A stretch of DNA of 64,000 bases from Spartobacteria bacterium (lineage in GTDB: Bacteria > Verrucomicrobiota > Verrucomicrobiia > Chthoniobacterales > Chthoniobacteraceae), in assembly GCA_021324395.1 (NCBI GenBank), contig JAJPJG010000021.1, positions 53,087 to 117,086 of the forward strand, read 5' to 3'. Below are positions 17,641 to 28,069 of this stretch, piece by piece. The notes under the pieces are model-generated. The model saw only the letters and a list, made by a program, of their open reading frames with translations, was not told where the DNA came from and did not search any database. Made by a program: the position numbers and the translations under genes. Each line of letters opens with the position of its first letter. The first letter of the stretch is position 1.

Positions 17641-19788
17641 TTACACCTGCAAATCGAGGCACTCGCGCACTTTCTGCGCGAGCATCTGCGGCTGATACGG
17701 TTTTTTTAAAAACGCCATGCCTTCGCGCAAGCCGAAGTCCTGGCCCGCGACTTCGAGCGAATAGCCCGAGCTGTAAAGCACCTTGAGATCGTGTTTTTCG
17801 AGCCGCAGTTTTTTCGCGAGCTCGAGACCCGACATGCCTTCGGGCATCACGATGTCAGTGAGCAGCAAATCGATGCGCGTGTCGTGCTGCGCCCAGACGC
17901 GAAGCGCCTCCACGCCTGTGCGCGCCTCGAGGACGTTGTAGCCGTAGCTTTTCAAAACGCCGCGAGCGAGGCTGAGCACGCCGACTTCGTCTTCCACGAG
18001 CAATACGGTTTCGCTGCCGCCGCGCACTTTCGGCGCAGCGGTTTTGCCGTTTTTCGAGGTCGGGCTCTTCGTGCTGCTCGGCAGGTAAACTTTAAACACC
18101 GTGCCTTTGCCGACTTCGCTTTCGACTTCGATCCAGCCTTGGTGTTGTTTAACGATTCCGTAAACAGTGGCAAGCCCGAGTCCGGTGCCTTTGCCGACTT
18201 CCTTCGTCGTGAAAAACGGCTCGAAAAGTTTACCGAGTTTGTCGACCTCGATGCCCGTTCCATTGTCCGCGACGCTGAGGCAGACGAACGTGCCCTCGCG
18301 CGCCTCCGGATTGCGTGAGACATAAGCGCGACTGACCATCACCGGCACGGTTCCGATGATCAGCGAGCCGCCGCCGGGCATCGCGTCGCGGGCGTTCACG
18401 GAAAGATTCATGATGATCTGCTCCATCATCGTCACGTCAGCTTCCACGGCCGGTAAACGCGTAGCGAGATTGCAGCGGAGGCTGACATTTTCGCCCAAAA
18501 CGCGACGTAACATCTGTGTGACGCGATTTATCACATCGTTCATATCGAGCAGCTCGACCTGCATGAATTGTTTGCGTCCAAACGTCAGCAATTGCTGCGT
18601 CAACTTCGCCGCCCGCTCAGCGGCCATGCGGATTTGATCGAGCGATTCGAAGCCGGGCTGCGTCAATTTCTCCGTGCCCGCAATCAACTCCGAGTGCCCC
18701 TGAATGATGGTCAAAATATTGTTGAAATCATGCGCAACGCCGGCAGCGAGCTGGCCGACCGATTGCATTTTTTGCGATTGTCGCAACTGCTGCTCGAGAT
18801 TGAGGCGATCGGTGACGTCCGACGCATAGCAGTGCACGCTGCGAATCGCGGCGATTGGAAAAAACGACCACGAAATCGTGCGTGAGCCGATTCTCGTTTC
18901 GCGCTTGAGCTTGTCGTCGCCGGTCGCTATGCACTCGCGGACGATCATCTCCGTGTCTTCCGGCAAAATCTCGGCGACCGTTTCCTTGCCGAGCGATTTG
19001 GCCATTTGCTGCGCCGATTCATTGAAATAAACGAGCTGGCCGTGCGCGGAAAATTCCATCACCGGATTCGGGTTGTAGCGCGGAAAAGCGGCAAGTGTCT
19101 CGATTTCCGCTGCGGCGCGTTCGCGGTCGGTGATGTCCTCGCATAGGGAAGAAGTGCCGACGACTTCGCCGCGACTGTTAATGATCGGTGTGTTAAACCA
19201 GTTGCATTTGATGATGCGGCCGTCTTTCGTGATGTTCTCGTTCGTGCTTTGCGTTCCGCCGGTGCCGGCGATGATGGCGTTGCAAATGTCGGCGACGCTT
19301 TCGTGCGCGGACTCCGGCACGATCAAATCGATGATCGGTTTACCGAACGCTTCTTCCTTGGTGTAACCGAAGATTTTCTCGGCTGCGGCGTTCCACTCGG
19401 TGACCTGGAATTTCGAATTGCACTCGATAACGCCGAGCGGCGTCAACTGCACGTGTGCGGTTAATTTGCGCTCAAATTCCTCTACCGTTTCATCGGCGAT
19501 CCGGCGTTCCTCTTTTTGCGCGCACCACGCGGCGAGCAGCGCAGAGATGGCGCCGACGTTCAAGAGCAGCGCGGACACGACGGTCATGGTGATCCAGTGG
19601 TTCGCGGAAAATCCCGCGACAACGCCGCCGCCGACGAGCAACGAAATCAATACGATCCATTCGCCGATGTCCTGCTGTCGCGTGCGGGCGGCGCATTTCA
19701 GGCGCGCCTGTTTAATTGCGAACAATGCAGTCCACACACCTGCGAAGAGGAGGTAATCGATGTTGCTTCTAAGCCAGTCCGTAAGCAT
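17641..19788 (-). CDS. PAS-domain hybrid sensor histidine kinase with receiver domain
   Basis: This 715-residue protein begins with three or so membrane helices in the first 95 residues. A PAS/PAC unit follows at about 105-235 ([27 protein letters not shown] is its start), then a second PAS-like unit at about 240-345. The dimerisation H-box is [11 protein letters not shown], typical of the NtrB-like class. The ATPase domain has N ([14 protein letters not shown]), G1 (VADNGTGI), F (LFEPFFTTK) and G2 ([11 protein letters not shown]) boxes. A C-terminal receiver domain has its phospho-acceptor Asp in [14 protein letters not shown] and the conserved Lys in FLKKPY. It is a membrane-bound hybrid kinase; the signal and the output partner are not visible nearby. 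Confidence 0.93.
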   Translation of the reverse strand: MLTDWLRSNIDYLLFAGVWTALFAIKQARLKCAARTRQQDIGEWIVLISLLVGGGVVAGFSANHWITMTVVSALLLNVGAISALLAAWCAQKEERRIADETVEEFERKLTAHVQLTPLGVIECNSKFQVTEWNAAAEKIFGYTKEEAFGKPIIDLIVPESAHESVADICNAIIAGTGGTQSTNENITKDGRIIKCNWFNTPIINSRGEVVGTSSLCEDITDRERAAAEIETLAAFPRYNPNPVMEFSAHGQLVYFNESAQQMAKSLGKETVAEILPEDTEMIVRECIATGDDKLKRETRIGSRTISWSFFPIAAIRSVHCYASDVTDRLNLEQQLRQSQKMQSVGQLAAGVAHDFNNILTIIQGHSELIAGTEKLTQPGFESLDQIRMAAERAAKLTQQLLTFGRKQFMQVELLDMNDVINRVTQMLRRVLGENVSLRCNLATRLPAVEADVTMMEQIIMNLSVNARDAMPGGGSLIIGTVPVMVSRAYVSRNPEAREGTFVCLSVADNGTGIEVDKLGKLFEPFFTTKEVGKGTGLGLATVYGIVKQHQGWIEVESEVGKGTVFKVYLPSSTKSPTSKNGKTAAPKVRGGSETVLLVEDEVGVLSLARGVLKSYGYNVLEARTGVEALRVWAQHDTRIDLLLTDIVMPEGMSGLELAKKLRLEKHDLKVLYSSGYSLEVAGQDFGLREGMAFLKKPYQPQMLAQKVRECLDLQV

Positions 19789-19848
19789 TTCCGCTCATAA
19801 AAAGCAAAATGCAGACCCAACCGGGAAATTTCTCTTAACTGCGAAATG

Positions 19849-22728
19849 TTACGCTGTGTAAGCGTCCACTGGCGGGCAGGAGCAGATGAGATTCCGGTCG
19901 CCAAAAACGTTGTCGATGCGCGCTACGGCGGGCCAGAATTTGTGCTCTCGTGTCCACGGCGCGGGAAACGCCGCCGCTTCGCGCGAATATGGATGATCCC
20001 AATTCTCGTCCGCGATCGCACGTGCAGTGTGGGGCGCATTTTTTAACACGTTGTTTTGACGATCTGCTTCGCCCGATTCTACGGCGCGCATCTCCGCGTG
20101 GATTGAAATCAGCGCATCGCGAAAACGATCCAGCTCTTCTTTCGATTCACTTTCGGTCGGCTCGATCATCATCGTGCCGGGCACCGGCCATGAAATAGTC
20201 GGTGCGTGAAAACCGTAATCCATCAGCCGCTTCGCCACGTCCTCGACTTCGATCCCGAAGTTTTTCCAGCGGCGCAAATCGAGAATGCATTCGTGCGCGA
20301 CCAAGCCCGATTTGCCCTTGTATAACACAGGAAAAAATGGCTCGAGACGGCGCGCGATGTAGTTTGCGTTGAGAATTGCGATTTTAGTCGCTTCCGTAAG
20401 TCCGTTGCCCCCCATCATACGGATGTAAACCCACGGAATCACAAGGATCGACGCGCTGCCCCACGGTGCAGCGCTGACCTGACCGGCACGCCCGTCCGGT
20501 TGCGGCAAAAACGGCGCGAGATGGGCGGCGACGCCGATCGGGCCGACGCCTGGCCCGCCGCCGCCGTGCGGAATGCAAAACGTTTTGTGCAAATTGAGAT
20601 GGCAAACATCCGCGCCGATGTCGCCGGGCCGGCAAAGACCGACTTGCGCATTCATGTTTGCGCCATCCATGTAAACCTGCCCGCCGTGTGCGTGGATAAT
20701 TTCGCAGACTTCGCGAATCGTTTCCTCAAAAACGCCGTGCGTGCTCGGATACGTGATCATCAGGCACGCGAGATCGTCGCGATGTTGCGCGGCTTTTGCG
20801 CGCAAATCGTCGAGATCGATGTCGCCTTCCGCCGCCGTGCGCACAGGCACGACGCGAAAACCGGCCATTGCCGCGCTCGCGGGATTCGTGCCGTGCGCGG
20901 ATTGCGGGATGAGGCAAACATCACGCGCCGATTCGCCCCGGCTCGCGTGGTATTCGCGAATCGCGAGCAGGCCGGCGTATTCGCCCTGCGAACCGGCGTT
21001 CGGCTGCAGCGAGACGGCCGCAAACCCGGTGATCTCCGCAAGCCAGCTCTCCAGTTGTTTAAAAAGACGCGAGTAGCCCTGCGTTTGCGCCGTCGGCGCG
21101 AACGGATGCAGCGCGCCAACGTGACGCCACGTAACCGGCATCATCTCGGAGGTCGCGTTCAGTTTCATCGTGCATGAGCCGAGCGGAATCATCGACGTCG
21201 TCAGCGACAAATCCTTTGCCTCAAGCCGGCGCAAATAGCGCAGCATCTCGGTTTCGGTATGATGTTTGTTAAATACCGGATGCGTTAAAAAATCGGTCGT
21301 TCGGGTAAAACTTGCGTCGATGGCAGGATCGATGTTCGCAGCGAGATCCTCGATCGTGAATTGCGGCGCATTCCCGCCGTTAAATGCGCGAAAGAGATCG
21401 GTGAGATCGTCGACCGTTTCATCGAGCGCGATGCAGATCGTGTGCTCGCCACACGCGCGGACATTGATGCGATGACGCTCGGTAATTTCGACGATTTCGC
21501 TCGCGCGCACCGGGCCGAGACCGATTTGCACCGTGTCGAAGAACGACTCGCCAGAAATTTGAAAACCGAGTCGGTCGAGTCCGGCTGCGAGCAGTTTCGC
21601 AAAGAAATGGACGCGTTGCGCGATGCGACGCAATCCATCAGGGCCGTGATAAACCGCATACATCGACGCGATCACCGCGAGGAGAACCTGCGCCGTGCAG
21701 ATGTTGCTCGTCGCTTTTTCGCGGCGGATGTGCTGCTCGCGTGTTTGCAGCGAAAGGCGAAAAGCGGGACGGCCTTCCGCGTCGTGCGAGACGCCGACGA
21801 GCCGGCCCGGCATGTGGCGCTTGAATTCATCGCGCGTCGCAAAATATGCCGCGTGCGGCCCGCCGAAACCGAGCGGCACGCCGAAACGCTGCGTCGTGCC
21901 GACAGCGATGTCCGCACCGAATTCGCCCGGTGGCGTGAGCAGCGTCAGCGCGAGAACGTCCGCTGCGACGATTGCGAGTCCGCCGTTCGCGTGGATTTTT
22001 TCAATGACTACACGGTAATCGCGAATCGCGCCGTTGGTGCACGGATACTGCAGCAGCGTGGCGAAGATACTCTTGTCAAAAGCGAATGCGCTCTCGTCAT
22101 CAACGACGATGCGAATACCAAGCGGCTTTGCGCGTGTTTCGACAACTGCAATCGTCTGTGGGTGACAGTGCTTCGAAACAAAAAAAGTCTGCGCGTCCGT
22201 ATTTTTGCGCAACGCGTGACACATCGACATCGCCTCGGTGGCTGCGGTCGCTTCGTCGAGCAACGACGCGTTCGCGATTTCCAACCCGGTCAAATCGGTG
22301 ATCATCGTCTGGAAATTCAGCAGCGCCTCGAGTCGGCCTTGCGCGATCTCCGCCTGATACGGCGTGTAAGCGGTATACCAGCCGGGATTCTCGAGAATGT
22401 TGCGCTGAATCACAGGCGGCGTGATGCAGTGGTGGTAGCCCTGGCCGATGTAGCTGCGAAAACATTTGTTTTCGACAACGAGCGCGCGCAACTCCGCGAG
22501 CGTCTCGTGCTCGCCTTTCGGCTCCGGCAAATTCAGCGGCTCGCTACGGCGGATTTGCGCGGGAACGGCGCTGTCGATCAGCGCGTCGAGCGATTCAAAG
22601 CCGATCTCCGCGAGCATCTGTGCGACTTCATCCTCGCTCGGACCGAGGTGCCGGTGGAGAAACGAATCCGCCGGTGCGAGGAGCGCGCGTTTGTGCGATT
22701 CGGATATGGAATGAGCGGGCATGTGCAT
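19849..22728 (-). CDS. gcvP: Glycine dehydrogenase (decarboxylating), P protein
   Basis: This 959-residue single-chain P protein decarboxylates glycine with pyridoxal phosphate and passes the aminomethyl group to the H protein lipoyl arm. Family marks include [17 protein letters not shown] at the N-terminus, [20 protein letters not shown], and the PLP-lysine region [19 protein letters not shown]. The C-terminal block [14 protein letters not shown] is also typical. Length matches bacterial one-chain P proteins (about 950-965). It starts 7 bases after the gcvH stop, completing a gcvT-gcvH-gcvP order. ATG 22728 is used; ATG 22722 is a possible alternative. Confidence 0.97.
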   Translation of the reverse strand: MHMPAHSISESHKRALLAPADSFLHRHLGPSEDEVAQMLAEIGFESLDALIDSAVPAQIRRSEPLNLPEPKGEHETLAELRALVVENKCFRSYIGQGYHHCITPPVIQRNILENPGWYTAYTPYQAEIAQGRLEALLNFQTMITDLTGLEIANASLLDEATAATEAMSMCHALRKNTDAQTFFVSKHCHPQTIAVVETRAKPLGIRIVVDDESAFAFDKSIFATLLQYPCTNGAIRDYRVVIEKIHANGGLAIVAADVLALTLLTPPGEFGADIAVGTTQRFGVPLGFGGPHAAYFATRDEFKRHMPGRLVGVSHDAEGRPAFRLSLQTREQHIRREKATSNICTAQVLLAVIASMYAVYHGPDGLRRIAQRVHFFAKLLAAGLDRLGFQISGESFFDTVQIGLGPVRASEIVEITERHRINVRACGEHTICIALDETVDDLTDLFRAFNGGNAPQFTIEDLAANIDPAIDASFTRTTDFLTHPVFNKHHTETEMLRYLRRLEAKDLSLTTSMIPLGSCTMKLNATSEMMPVTWRHVGALHPFAPTAQTQGYSRLFKQLESWLAEITGFAAVSLQPNAGSQGEYAGLLAIREYHASRGESARDVCLIPQSAHGTNPASAAMAGFRVVPVRTAAEGDIDLDDLRAKAAQHRDDLACLMITYPSTHGVFEETIREVCEIIHAHGGQVYMDGANMNAQVGLCRPGDIGADVCHLNLHKTFCIPHGGGGPGVGPIGVAAHLAPFLPQPDGRAGQVSAAPWGSASILVIPWVYIRMMGGNGLTEATKIAILNANYIARRLEPFFPVLYKGKSGLVAHECILDLRRWKNFGIEVEDVAKRLMDYGFHAPTISWPVPGTMMIEPTESESKEELDRFRDALISIHAEMRAVESGEADRQNNVLKNAPHTARAIADENWDHPYSREAAAFPAPWTREHKFWPAVARIDNVFGDRNLICSCPPVDAYTA

Positions 22729-22735
22729 CGCGTGA

Positions 22736-23134
22736 TCAGACCTCGTATTTTCCGCTGCCGGAAATCTGTTCGCGATATTGTGCCGGCTCCTTCAGAAGCT
22801 CGACCTGCTCGCCTGCCTCGATCCGCAAACGAAAGAGCCAGCCTTCGCCATACGGATCGGTGTTGACGAGCGCCGGGTTCGATTCGAGCGCGGCGTTGAC
22901 TTCGACAATCGTGCCGCCGATGGGCGAATAAATGTCGCTCGCGGCTTTCACCGATTCGACTACCGCGACCGCCTGTCTTGGCGCAACGAGATCGCCGACT
23001 TTCGGCAGCTCGACGTAAACAATGTCCGTCAGCTCGGCTTGTGCGTGATCGGTGATTCCGACGGTCGCCGTCTCGCCTTCCATGCGGAGCCATTCATGCG
23101 TTTCGGTGTATTGGAGATCGTCGGGCACATTCAT
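22736..23134 (-). CDS. gcvH: Glycine cleavage system H protein
   Basis: This 132-residue lipoyl carrier shuttles the aminomethyl intermediate between the P and T proteins. The lipoylation motif is [17 protein letters not shown], with the modified Lys in its centre. The family start ([27 protein letters not shown]) and the late segment [17 protein letters not shown] are both present. The size is standard. It lies 81 bases after gcvT and just before gcvP. Confidence 0.97.
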   Translation of the reverse strand: MNVPDDLQYTETHEWLRMEGETATVGITDHAQAELTDIVYVELPKVGDLVAPRQAVAVVESVKAASDIYSPIGGTIVEVNAALESNPALVNTDPYGEGWLFRLRIEAGEQVELLKEPAQYREQISGSGKYEV

Positions 23135-23215
23135 CGGAGTGAAATTAAGAGTTAGAAATTAAAAGTTAAGAACAAAGCAGCCGCGCCGCGTTTTTTGCCT
23201 CTCTCCTCCCGAATT

Positions 23216-24319
23216 TTAGCTTTTCCGATGCAGCGGTTTTTTCTCGATGACGGCGGGAAAACGACGGCCGCGAATATCGACGTCGATCTCCTCGTTGATG
23301 CGCGCAAACTCCGTCGGCACATACGCCATGCCGATGCCGATATTCAGCGTCGGCGAAAGCGTGCCGCTCGCGATTTCAGCAATCTGTTTGTCGTCTTTAA
23401 ACAAGGGATAATGCGGACGCGGCGGCGGGCTTTTATCCTTCATCCGGAACGGCACGAGCCGGCGCTTCACGCCCTCGGCGCGTTGTTTTACGAGTGTGTC
23501 GCGACCGACAAAGCGTTCCTTTTGCAAATCGACGAAGATCGAAAGTCCAGCCTCGAGCGGCGTGTGATTCGGCGAAAGATCGGAGCCGTTGAGCGGGTAG
23601 CACATCTCCAGCCGCAGCGTGTCGCGCGCGCCGAGCCCGCACGGCTTGATGCCGAACTCCGCGCCTTTTTCCAGGATCACATTCCAGACTTTCGCCGCGT
23701 CCCTGGCGGGAAAGAACAGCTCGAAGCCATCCTCGCCCGTGTAGCCGGTGCTCGAGATCAGCAGCGTCGTCAGGTCGCATTCGATCCGCTTGATTTCGTT
23801 GCGCGTCGGACGCGAATGGCGACCGCCGAAAAACGTGTCGTAGAGTTTCACCGACTTCGGTCCCTGCACGGCGAGGCCGGCAAAATCCGTGCTGCGATTT
23901 TCGAACTCCGCGCCCGATTCCAGCCGCGCCTGCATCCACGCAAAATCCTCCTCGGTTTTCGCGGCGTTGACGACGAGCAGATATTCCTCATCCGCACAGC
24001 GGTAAACGATCAGGTCGTCGATGACTCCGCCGTTTTCATTGAGCAAAAACGTGTATTGCGATGCGCCGACTTCGAGCCGCTCGACATTGTTCGTCAGCAG
24101 CAGATTCAGCCATTCCTTCGCCTTCGGGCCGCGCACGACGAACTGCCCCATGTGGGAAATATCGAAAACGCCCACCGCATTTCGCACGGCATGATGTTCG
24201 TCGATGATACCCGAGTATTGCACCGGCATGTGCCAGCCGCCGAACTCGACCATCTTCGCGCCGAGCTTCACGTGCTCGTGGAAAAGTGGGGTGGTTTTTG
24301 GGGAAGGTGCGCCGCTCAC
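23216..24319 (-). CDS. gcvT: Glycine cleavage system aminomethyltransferase, T protein
   Basis: The T protein releases ammonia and passes the methylene group to tetrahydrofolate. I chose GTG 24319 (367 residues, beginning VSGAPSPKTTPLFHEHVKLG) because T proteins start only a few residues before TPL..H..LGAKMV. The frame could also begin at TTG 24361. Family marks are MVEFGGWHMPVQYSGI, FDISHMGQF, GVIDDLIVYR and SSTGYTGEDGFELF. It is the first gene of the gcv operon. The 74 bases before it are too short and too unstructured for a glycine riboswitch. Confidence 0.95.
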   Translation of the reverse strand: MSGAPSPKTTPLFHEHVKLGAKMVEFGGWHMPVQYSGIIDEHHAVRNAVGVFDISHMGQFVVRGPKAKEWLNLLLTNNVERLEVGASQYTFLLNENGGVIDDLIVYRCADEEYLLVVNAAKTEEDFAWMQARLESGAEFENRSTDFAGLAVQGPKSVKLYDTFFGGRHSRPTRNEIKRIECDLTTLLISSTGYTGEDGFELFFPARDAAKVWNVILEKGAEFGIKPCGLGARDTLRLEMCYPLNGSDLSPNHTPLEAGLSIFVDLQKERFVGRDTLVKQRAEGVKRRLVPFRMKDKSPPPRPHYPLFKDDKQIAEIASGTLSPTLNIGIGMAYVPTEFARINEEIDVDIRGRRFPAVIEKKPLHRKS

Positions 24320-24393
24320 GAGCGAAAAACTATGACGCCGCCACCGCGTTTGCAACCGCAAGTTGCCCGCGCATTTTTTTGCCCGGCGGAAAC

Positions 24394-25059
24394 CTAGTTT
24401 GGAATCGCGTAATTCTTGTCCGCCAGCCAGAGCCAGTCGCCGTAGCGCATCGTCGTCCCCGGCTTCGGGGCGGCGTATTCGGTTTTCGAAATGAGCCGCG
24501 ACGAGCCGTCGGCGAAAAGATAAATCGAGCCGCCGTTGTAAGCATCCAGCTTCAGCACGCCATCCTGATTGTGCTCCACGAAATCCATGTAGAAATTGTT
24601 CGTGTCCACCTGCATTCCGAAAAGAATGATCTCGTTCAGGCGGTCGAATTGATTCAGGCGGATTTGCACCGATTCGTCGTTGTAAGCCCCCTTGTCGTTA
24701 AAGCCGTTCAAGATGAAACTCGTGTTGTTAGTCGAATTGCTGAGCGGATCTTTGTTTTCCGTCAGGTAGTTCGATTGCCCCGGCGCCGCATAGACGCGCA
24801 CGTCTTTCAAATAAGCCGAAAGCAGCACCGGCCATTTGTCCTCGCCTTTGCCGATGATCCGTCCCGGCAGCGTGTATTCGTGTTCGCCTGTGTAAAGATG
24901 CAGCGCCACGCCGACCTGGCGCATGTTACTCAACGCCCCCGTCTCGTCACCTCCGCGCCGCATCGCATTCAGCGCCGGAAACAGCAACGCGCAAAGCAGC
25001 GCGATAATCGCGATGACGGTGAGCAGTTCGATCAACGTAAAAGCACGGCGCGTGTTCAT
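24394..25059 (-). CDS. Prepilin-type N-terminal cleavage/methylation protein (DUF1559-like pseudopilin)
   Basis: I set the start at ATG 25059, giving 221 residues that begin MNTRRAFTLIELLTVIAII. This places the class III prepilin peptidase site (short basic leader, then FTLIE) at the proper position. The longer frame to 25110 only adds leader. One hydrophobic helix (residues 8-30) is followed by a soluble pseudopilin-type domain. The late motif YLFADGSSRLI resembles the FxDGH element of the very numerous DUF1559 pseudopilins in Planctomycetes and Verrucomicrobiota. It would be inserted in the inner membrane and processed by PilD. It lies 74 bases upstream of gcvT, probably without functional connection. 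Confidence 0.85.
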   Translation of the reverse strand: MNTRRAFTLIELLTVIAIIALLCALLFPALNAMRRGGDETGALSNMRQVGVALHLYTGEHEYTLPGRIIGKGEDKWPVLLSAYLKDVRVYAAPGQSNYLTENKDPLSNSTNNTSFILNGFNDKGAYNDESVQIRLNQFDRLNEIILFGMQVDTNNFYMDFVEHNQDGVLKLDAYNGGSIYLFADGSSRLISKTEYAAPKPGTTMRYGDWLWLADKNYAIPN

Positions 25060-25203
25060 GAATGAATGAATAGCACAAACAGGCAAAACATTCGTGTCAA
25101 AACTCCGCACGCGGTCTCCGTAGAGGCGTGCCGTATCCGGGGTGCCGGCGGCCAGTTTGCGCGTGACTTTGGTGCGTGCCGCGGGGCAGACTCCGCCATC
25201 CTG

Positions 25204-25237
25204 CAGCCATCATCGGCACTGCGGCGGATGATGGCTG
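25204..25237. repeat. 11-bp perfect inverted repeat upstream of the third LExRIAPA gene
   Basis: The arms CAGCCATCATC (25204-25214) and GATGATGGCTG (25227-25237) are perfectly complementary around a 12-base loop. The hairpin sits 45 bases before the ATG at 25282 and has no U-tract, so it is not a typical terminator. It may be a leader structure or an interspersed palindrome. Confidence 0.6.
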
Positions 25238-25281
25238 GGGAGATTGTGCGTTCATGAAAAAATCAGCGCCGCGGTTTTACT

Positions 25282-27855
25282 ATGAAAGCATTTCCATCCA
25301 CGCTCGAAATCCTCGAAGCCCGCATCGCTCCTGCGAAGCTTAGTCTCATCGATATCGATGGCGACCTGGTGACAATCGCGACGAGCAAAGGCTCCAATGC
25401 ACAGCTCAACGCAGCGCTCACTCTTACCGCAGCAAACGGCATCGGCGGGCAATCGATCACGAAGATCGATCTCACCACCAATGCCGTCTTTGACGGCACG
25501 GATCTCAGCATCATCGCAAAGCGCGGGCCGGACGGAGGCGATGGATTGGTCAACGTCGGCAGTATCGTCGCAAGTAATTTCGATTTGGGAACGGTGACAA
25601 TCGACGGCGGAATTACCTCCACCTTCGACGCCGGCAAAAACACGCCGGCGTCGAAGGTGAAAGCGATCAACGTGCAGTCGATCTCCGGCACGAATGTCTG
25701 GACGATTGGCGCGAGCGTCGGCTCGCTCAAAGTGACAGGTAATTTGTCCGATGAGGAAATCCACATCAACGGCGCGGGCGGCCTCGGCTCGCTGAGCATC
25801 GGCGGCTCGCTCATCGGCAATCCTACGATCCGCACCGGTTACATCACAGTCCCCAACGGCGCGATCGGCTCGGTGAAGATCGGCGGCGACATCGTGGGCG
25901 GCACCGGCACGGACTCCGGTGAGATCAGCGCGGCGAGCATCGGCTCGCTGAACATCGGTGGCTCCATTCGCGGAGCGACGACTGACCCCGGCGGCAGTCA
26001 CCTGCGAACCGGCTGCATTTTCGCCACGGGACCGGCCGGCATTGGCGCGATCAAAATTGGCGGCAGTATTTTTGGCGGCGTGCTCGGCAGTTCGGGCGAG
26101 ATCACCAGCTCGGGGCCGATTGCTTCATTGACCGTAGGCCACTCGATCCTCGGCGGTGGTGGCGCAAACACTGCGCAAATTTCCGCAACCGGGAATATCG
26201 GCGGGGTCAAGATCGGCGGCGATTTTCAGGGCGGTGCGGGAAGCGATTCCGCGGAGATTTTCAGCTCAAAGGGCATCGCGAGTGTCACCATTTTGGGCTC
26301 ACTCATCGGCGGCTCCAACACCGATACCGGCGAAATTTTTTGCAGCCAAAACATGGGGCCGGTGAAAATCGGCGACACTTTTCAAGGCGGCGACGGCACC
26401 AACTCGGGAGAAATTTTCAGCTCGAAGGGTATTGCCAGCTTTACCGTGGTTGGTTCGTTCTTTGGTGGCTCGAACACCAATGCGGGAGAGGTGTTCTGCA
26501 CTGAAAATATGGGCGCGGTGAAGATCGGTGGAAATTTTCAGGGCGGGGGCGGCGGCAATTCCGCGGAGATTTTCAGCTCGAAGCAAATCGCGAGCGTTAC
26601 CATCGGTGGCTCATTCAGCGGTGGCGGTGGTGGCAACTCCGCGCAGATTTTTAGCAGCGAAAACATGGGGGCAGTGAAAATCGGACGCGATTTCCAGGGT
26701 GGGGGCGGCGGCAACTCCGCGGAGATTTACAGTTCGCAAAACATCGCCGCCATCACCATTGGCGGTTCTTTCATCGGCGGCGACGGCGGCAATGCCGGCC
26801 AGATTTTCAGCAGTGGAGACATGGGTGTGTTGAAGATCGGGCGCGATTTTCTGGGCGGTGGCGGCGGCAACTCCGGGGAAATTTTCAGCTCCAAGACAAT
26901 CGCGGGCGTGCTCATTGGCGGATCGTTTGTTGGCGGCGGTGGCGGCAACTCCGCCGAGCTTTTCAGCAGCGGCAACATGGGCGCAGTGAAGATTCATGGC
27001 GATTTGCACGGGGGAGCAGGCGGCAATTCCGCGGAAATTTTCAGCTCGAAGCAAATCGCCAGCCTCACCCTGGGCGGCTCGCTCATCGGTGGTTCCAATA
27101 GCGCTTCCGGCCAGATTTTCAGCAGCGACAAAATGGGGCCTGTCAAAATCAGCGGCGATGTCCTGGGCGGCTCCGGCGCCAGTTCCGGGAACATTTTCAC
27201 CAGCTCCAATCTCACCAGCCTCACCATTGGCGGCTCACTTGTCGCCGGCACGGGGAGCAGCTCCGGCCAGGTCGATGTGACTGGCGGCTCCGGCGCCATC
27301 ACCATCGGCAAAAACATTGCCGGCAACGCCAGCGTTCTCGCCGAAATCCAGGTGCGCGGAAACAATGCCGTCGGCGCCAAACCGAGCATTGCGATCACCA
27401 GCCTCACCGTCGGCGGACGCGTCGATCACGCGCTCATCGTCGGCGGCAGCGCGAACAACAGCTTTGATAATCCCGACGCACAAATCGGCGCGGTGAAGGT
27501 CGGCGGCGACTGGATTGATTCGAACCTCGTCGCCGGCGCGAAAAACGTCGGCGCGGACGGCGCGGACGGCGGCGGCGACGATAACATCAACTTCGGCGAT
27601 ACGCACGATGCCGTGATGAACGGCACCAATGACGCGCAGGTGACTTCAAAGATCGCCAGCATTACCATCGGCGGACACGTTAGCGGCACCGCCGGCGGCA
27701 GCGACCACTTCGGGTTTGTCTCGCAGGAGATCGGATCGTTCAAAGTCGCCGGCACCGCCTTTAATCTCACACCCGGGCCGAGCAACGACACCTCAACGAG
27801 CAGCACCCAACTCGTCGTCGGTGTGACGGGCGATGTGACGATCCACGAGGTGTGA
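25282..27855 (+). CDS. LExRIAPA-motif beta-solenoid surface protein
   Basis: This 857-residue protein starts with ATG 25282 and carries LEILEARIAPA at residues 8-18, nearly identical to the motif of the two giant proteins at 6615-14770. From about residue 160 the chain becomes regular coils. From residue 310 to about 673 there are 14 coils of exactly 26 residues, of the form KIGGDFxGGxGxNSxEIFSSKxIASV alternating with TIGGSFxGGGGGNSAxIFSSExMGAV. This pattern strongly suggests a right-handed beta-solenoid with Gly turns. A C-terminal segment (VKVGGDWIDSNLVAGAKN...GSFKVAG) caps it. No enzymatic residues were recognised. It stands alone on the plus strand, without exporter genes beside it, and may use the machine at 1-6521 in trans (inference). 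Confidence 0.85.
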   Translation: MKAFPSTLEILEARIAPAKLSLIDIDGDLVTIATSKGSNAQLNAALTLTAANGIGGQSITKIDLTTNAVFDGTDLSIIAKRGPDGGDGLVNVGSIVASNFDLGTVTIDGGITSTFDAGKNTPASKVKAINVQSISGTNVWTIGASVGSLKVTGNLSDEEIHINGAGGLGSLSIGGSLIGNPTIRTGYITVPNGAIGSVKIGGDIVGGTGTDSGEISAASIGSLNIGGSIRGATTDPGGSHLRTGCIFATGPAGIGAIKIGGSIFGGVLGSSGEITSSGPIASLTVGHSILGGGGANTAQISATGNIGGVKIGGDFQGGAGSDSAEIFSSKGIASVTILGSLIGGSNTDTGEIFCSQNMGPVKIGDTFQGGDGTNSGEIFSSKGIASFTVVGSFFGGSNTNAGEVFCTENMGAVKIGGNFQGGGGGNSAEIFSSKQIASVTIGGSFSGGGGGNSAQIFSSENMGAVKIGRDFQGGGGGNSAEIYSSQNIAAITIGGSFIGGDGGNAGQIFSSGDMGVLKIGRDFLGGGGGNSGEIFSSKTIAGVLIGGSFVGGGGGNSAELFSSGNMGAVKIHGDLHGGAGGNSAEIFSSKQIASLTLGGSLIGGSNSASGQIFSSDKMGPVKISGDVLGGSGASSGNIFTSSNLTSLTIGGSLVAGTGSSSGQVDVTGGSGAITIGKNIAGNASVLAEIQVRGNNAVGAKPSIAITSLTVGGRVDHALIVGGSANNSFDNPDAQIGAVKVGGDWIDSNLVAGAKNVGADGADGGGDDNINFGDTHDAVMNGTNDAQVTSKIASITIGGHVSGTAGGSDHFGFVSQEIGSFKVAGTAFNLTPGPSNDTSTSSTQLVVGVTGDVTIHEV
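25303..25335 (+). other. N-terminal LExRIAPA motif, copy 3
   Basis: This stretch encodes LEILEARIAPA, residues 8-18 of the solenoid protein. It matches copies 1 and 2 in sequence and in distance from the start, although the rest of the protein differs. Confidence 0.8.
26209..27300 (+). repeat. 78-bp tandem coding repeats in a 156-bp higher-order pattern
   Basis: Fourteen in-frame units of 78 bases encode the 26-residue coils of the solenoid protein. Odd and even units differ systematically (SSKxIAS against SSExMGA), so the duplicating unit was probably the 156-base pair. Nucleotide similarity is highest in the middle (about 26500-27080). Confidence 0.8.
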
Positions 27856-27915
27856 TTGATCGCTTCTAATTAAATCGTCCGAGTCTGCGATTGTGGTGCA
27901 ACCGATCGCTTCAGC

Positions 27916-27950
27916 CCGGGGCTCCCATCCTCTCCTGAACCAAGCCCCGG
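27916..27950. terminator. GC-rich hairpin between convergent genes
   Basis: The arms CCGGGGCT (27916-27923) and AGCCCCGG (27943-27950) are perfectly complementary around 19 bases. It lies between the solenoid gene (stop 27855) and the convergent SPFH gene (stop at 28070). No T-tract follows. It could act as a weak bidirectional terminator or be a REP-like palindrome. Confidence 0.4.
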
Positions 27951-28025
27951 AGGGGCGGCGGCATCCTTCGGCACCGACGGGCGCGTCTCCACCCACTGTG
28001 TCACCAAAGCGCTTGACGCTCAAGA

Positions 28026-28045
28026 AGCGGCAAATCGGGCTGGAC
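28026..28045 (+). repeat. 20-bp direct repeat, copy 1
   Basis: The 20 bases AGCGGCAAATCGGGCTGGAC recur unchanged and in the same orientation at 31431-31450. In both places a GC-rich stretch and GGCGAATT follow within 12-17 bases. The two copies bracket the SPFH gene pair. Confidence 0.75.
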
Positions 28046-28069
28046 CGGCGACAAGCCGCCCTGGCGAAT

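Noticed and set aside
21361..22866. 501-residue open frame on the plus strand
   Set aside because: It is antisense to gcvP, a certain gene, and is Arg-rich without domains.
24320..24393. Glycine riboswitch before gcvT
   Set aside because: The gap to the upstream gene is only 74 bases and shows no tandem aptamer-like structure.
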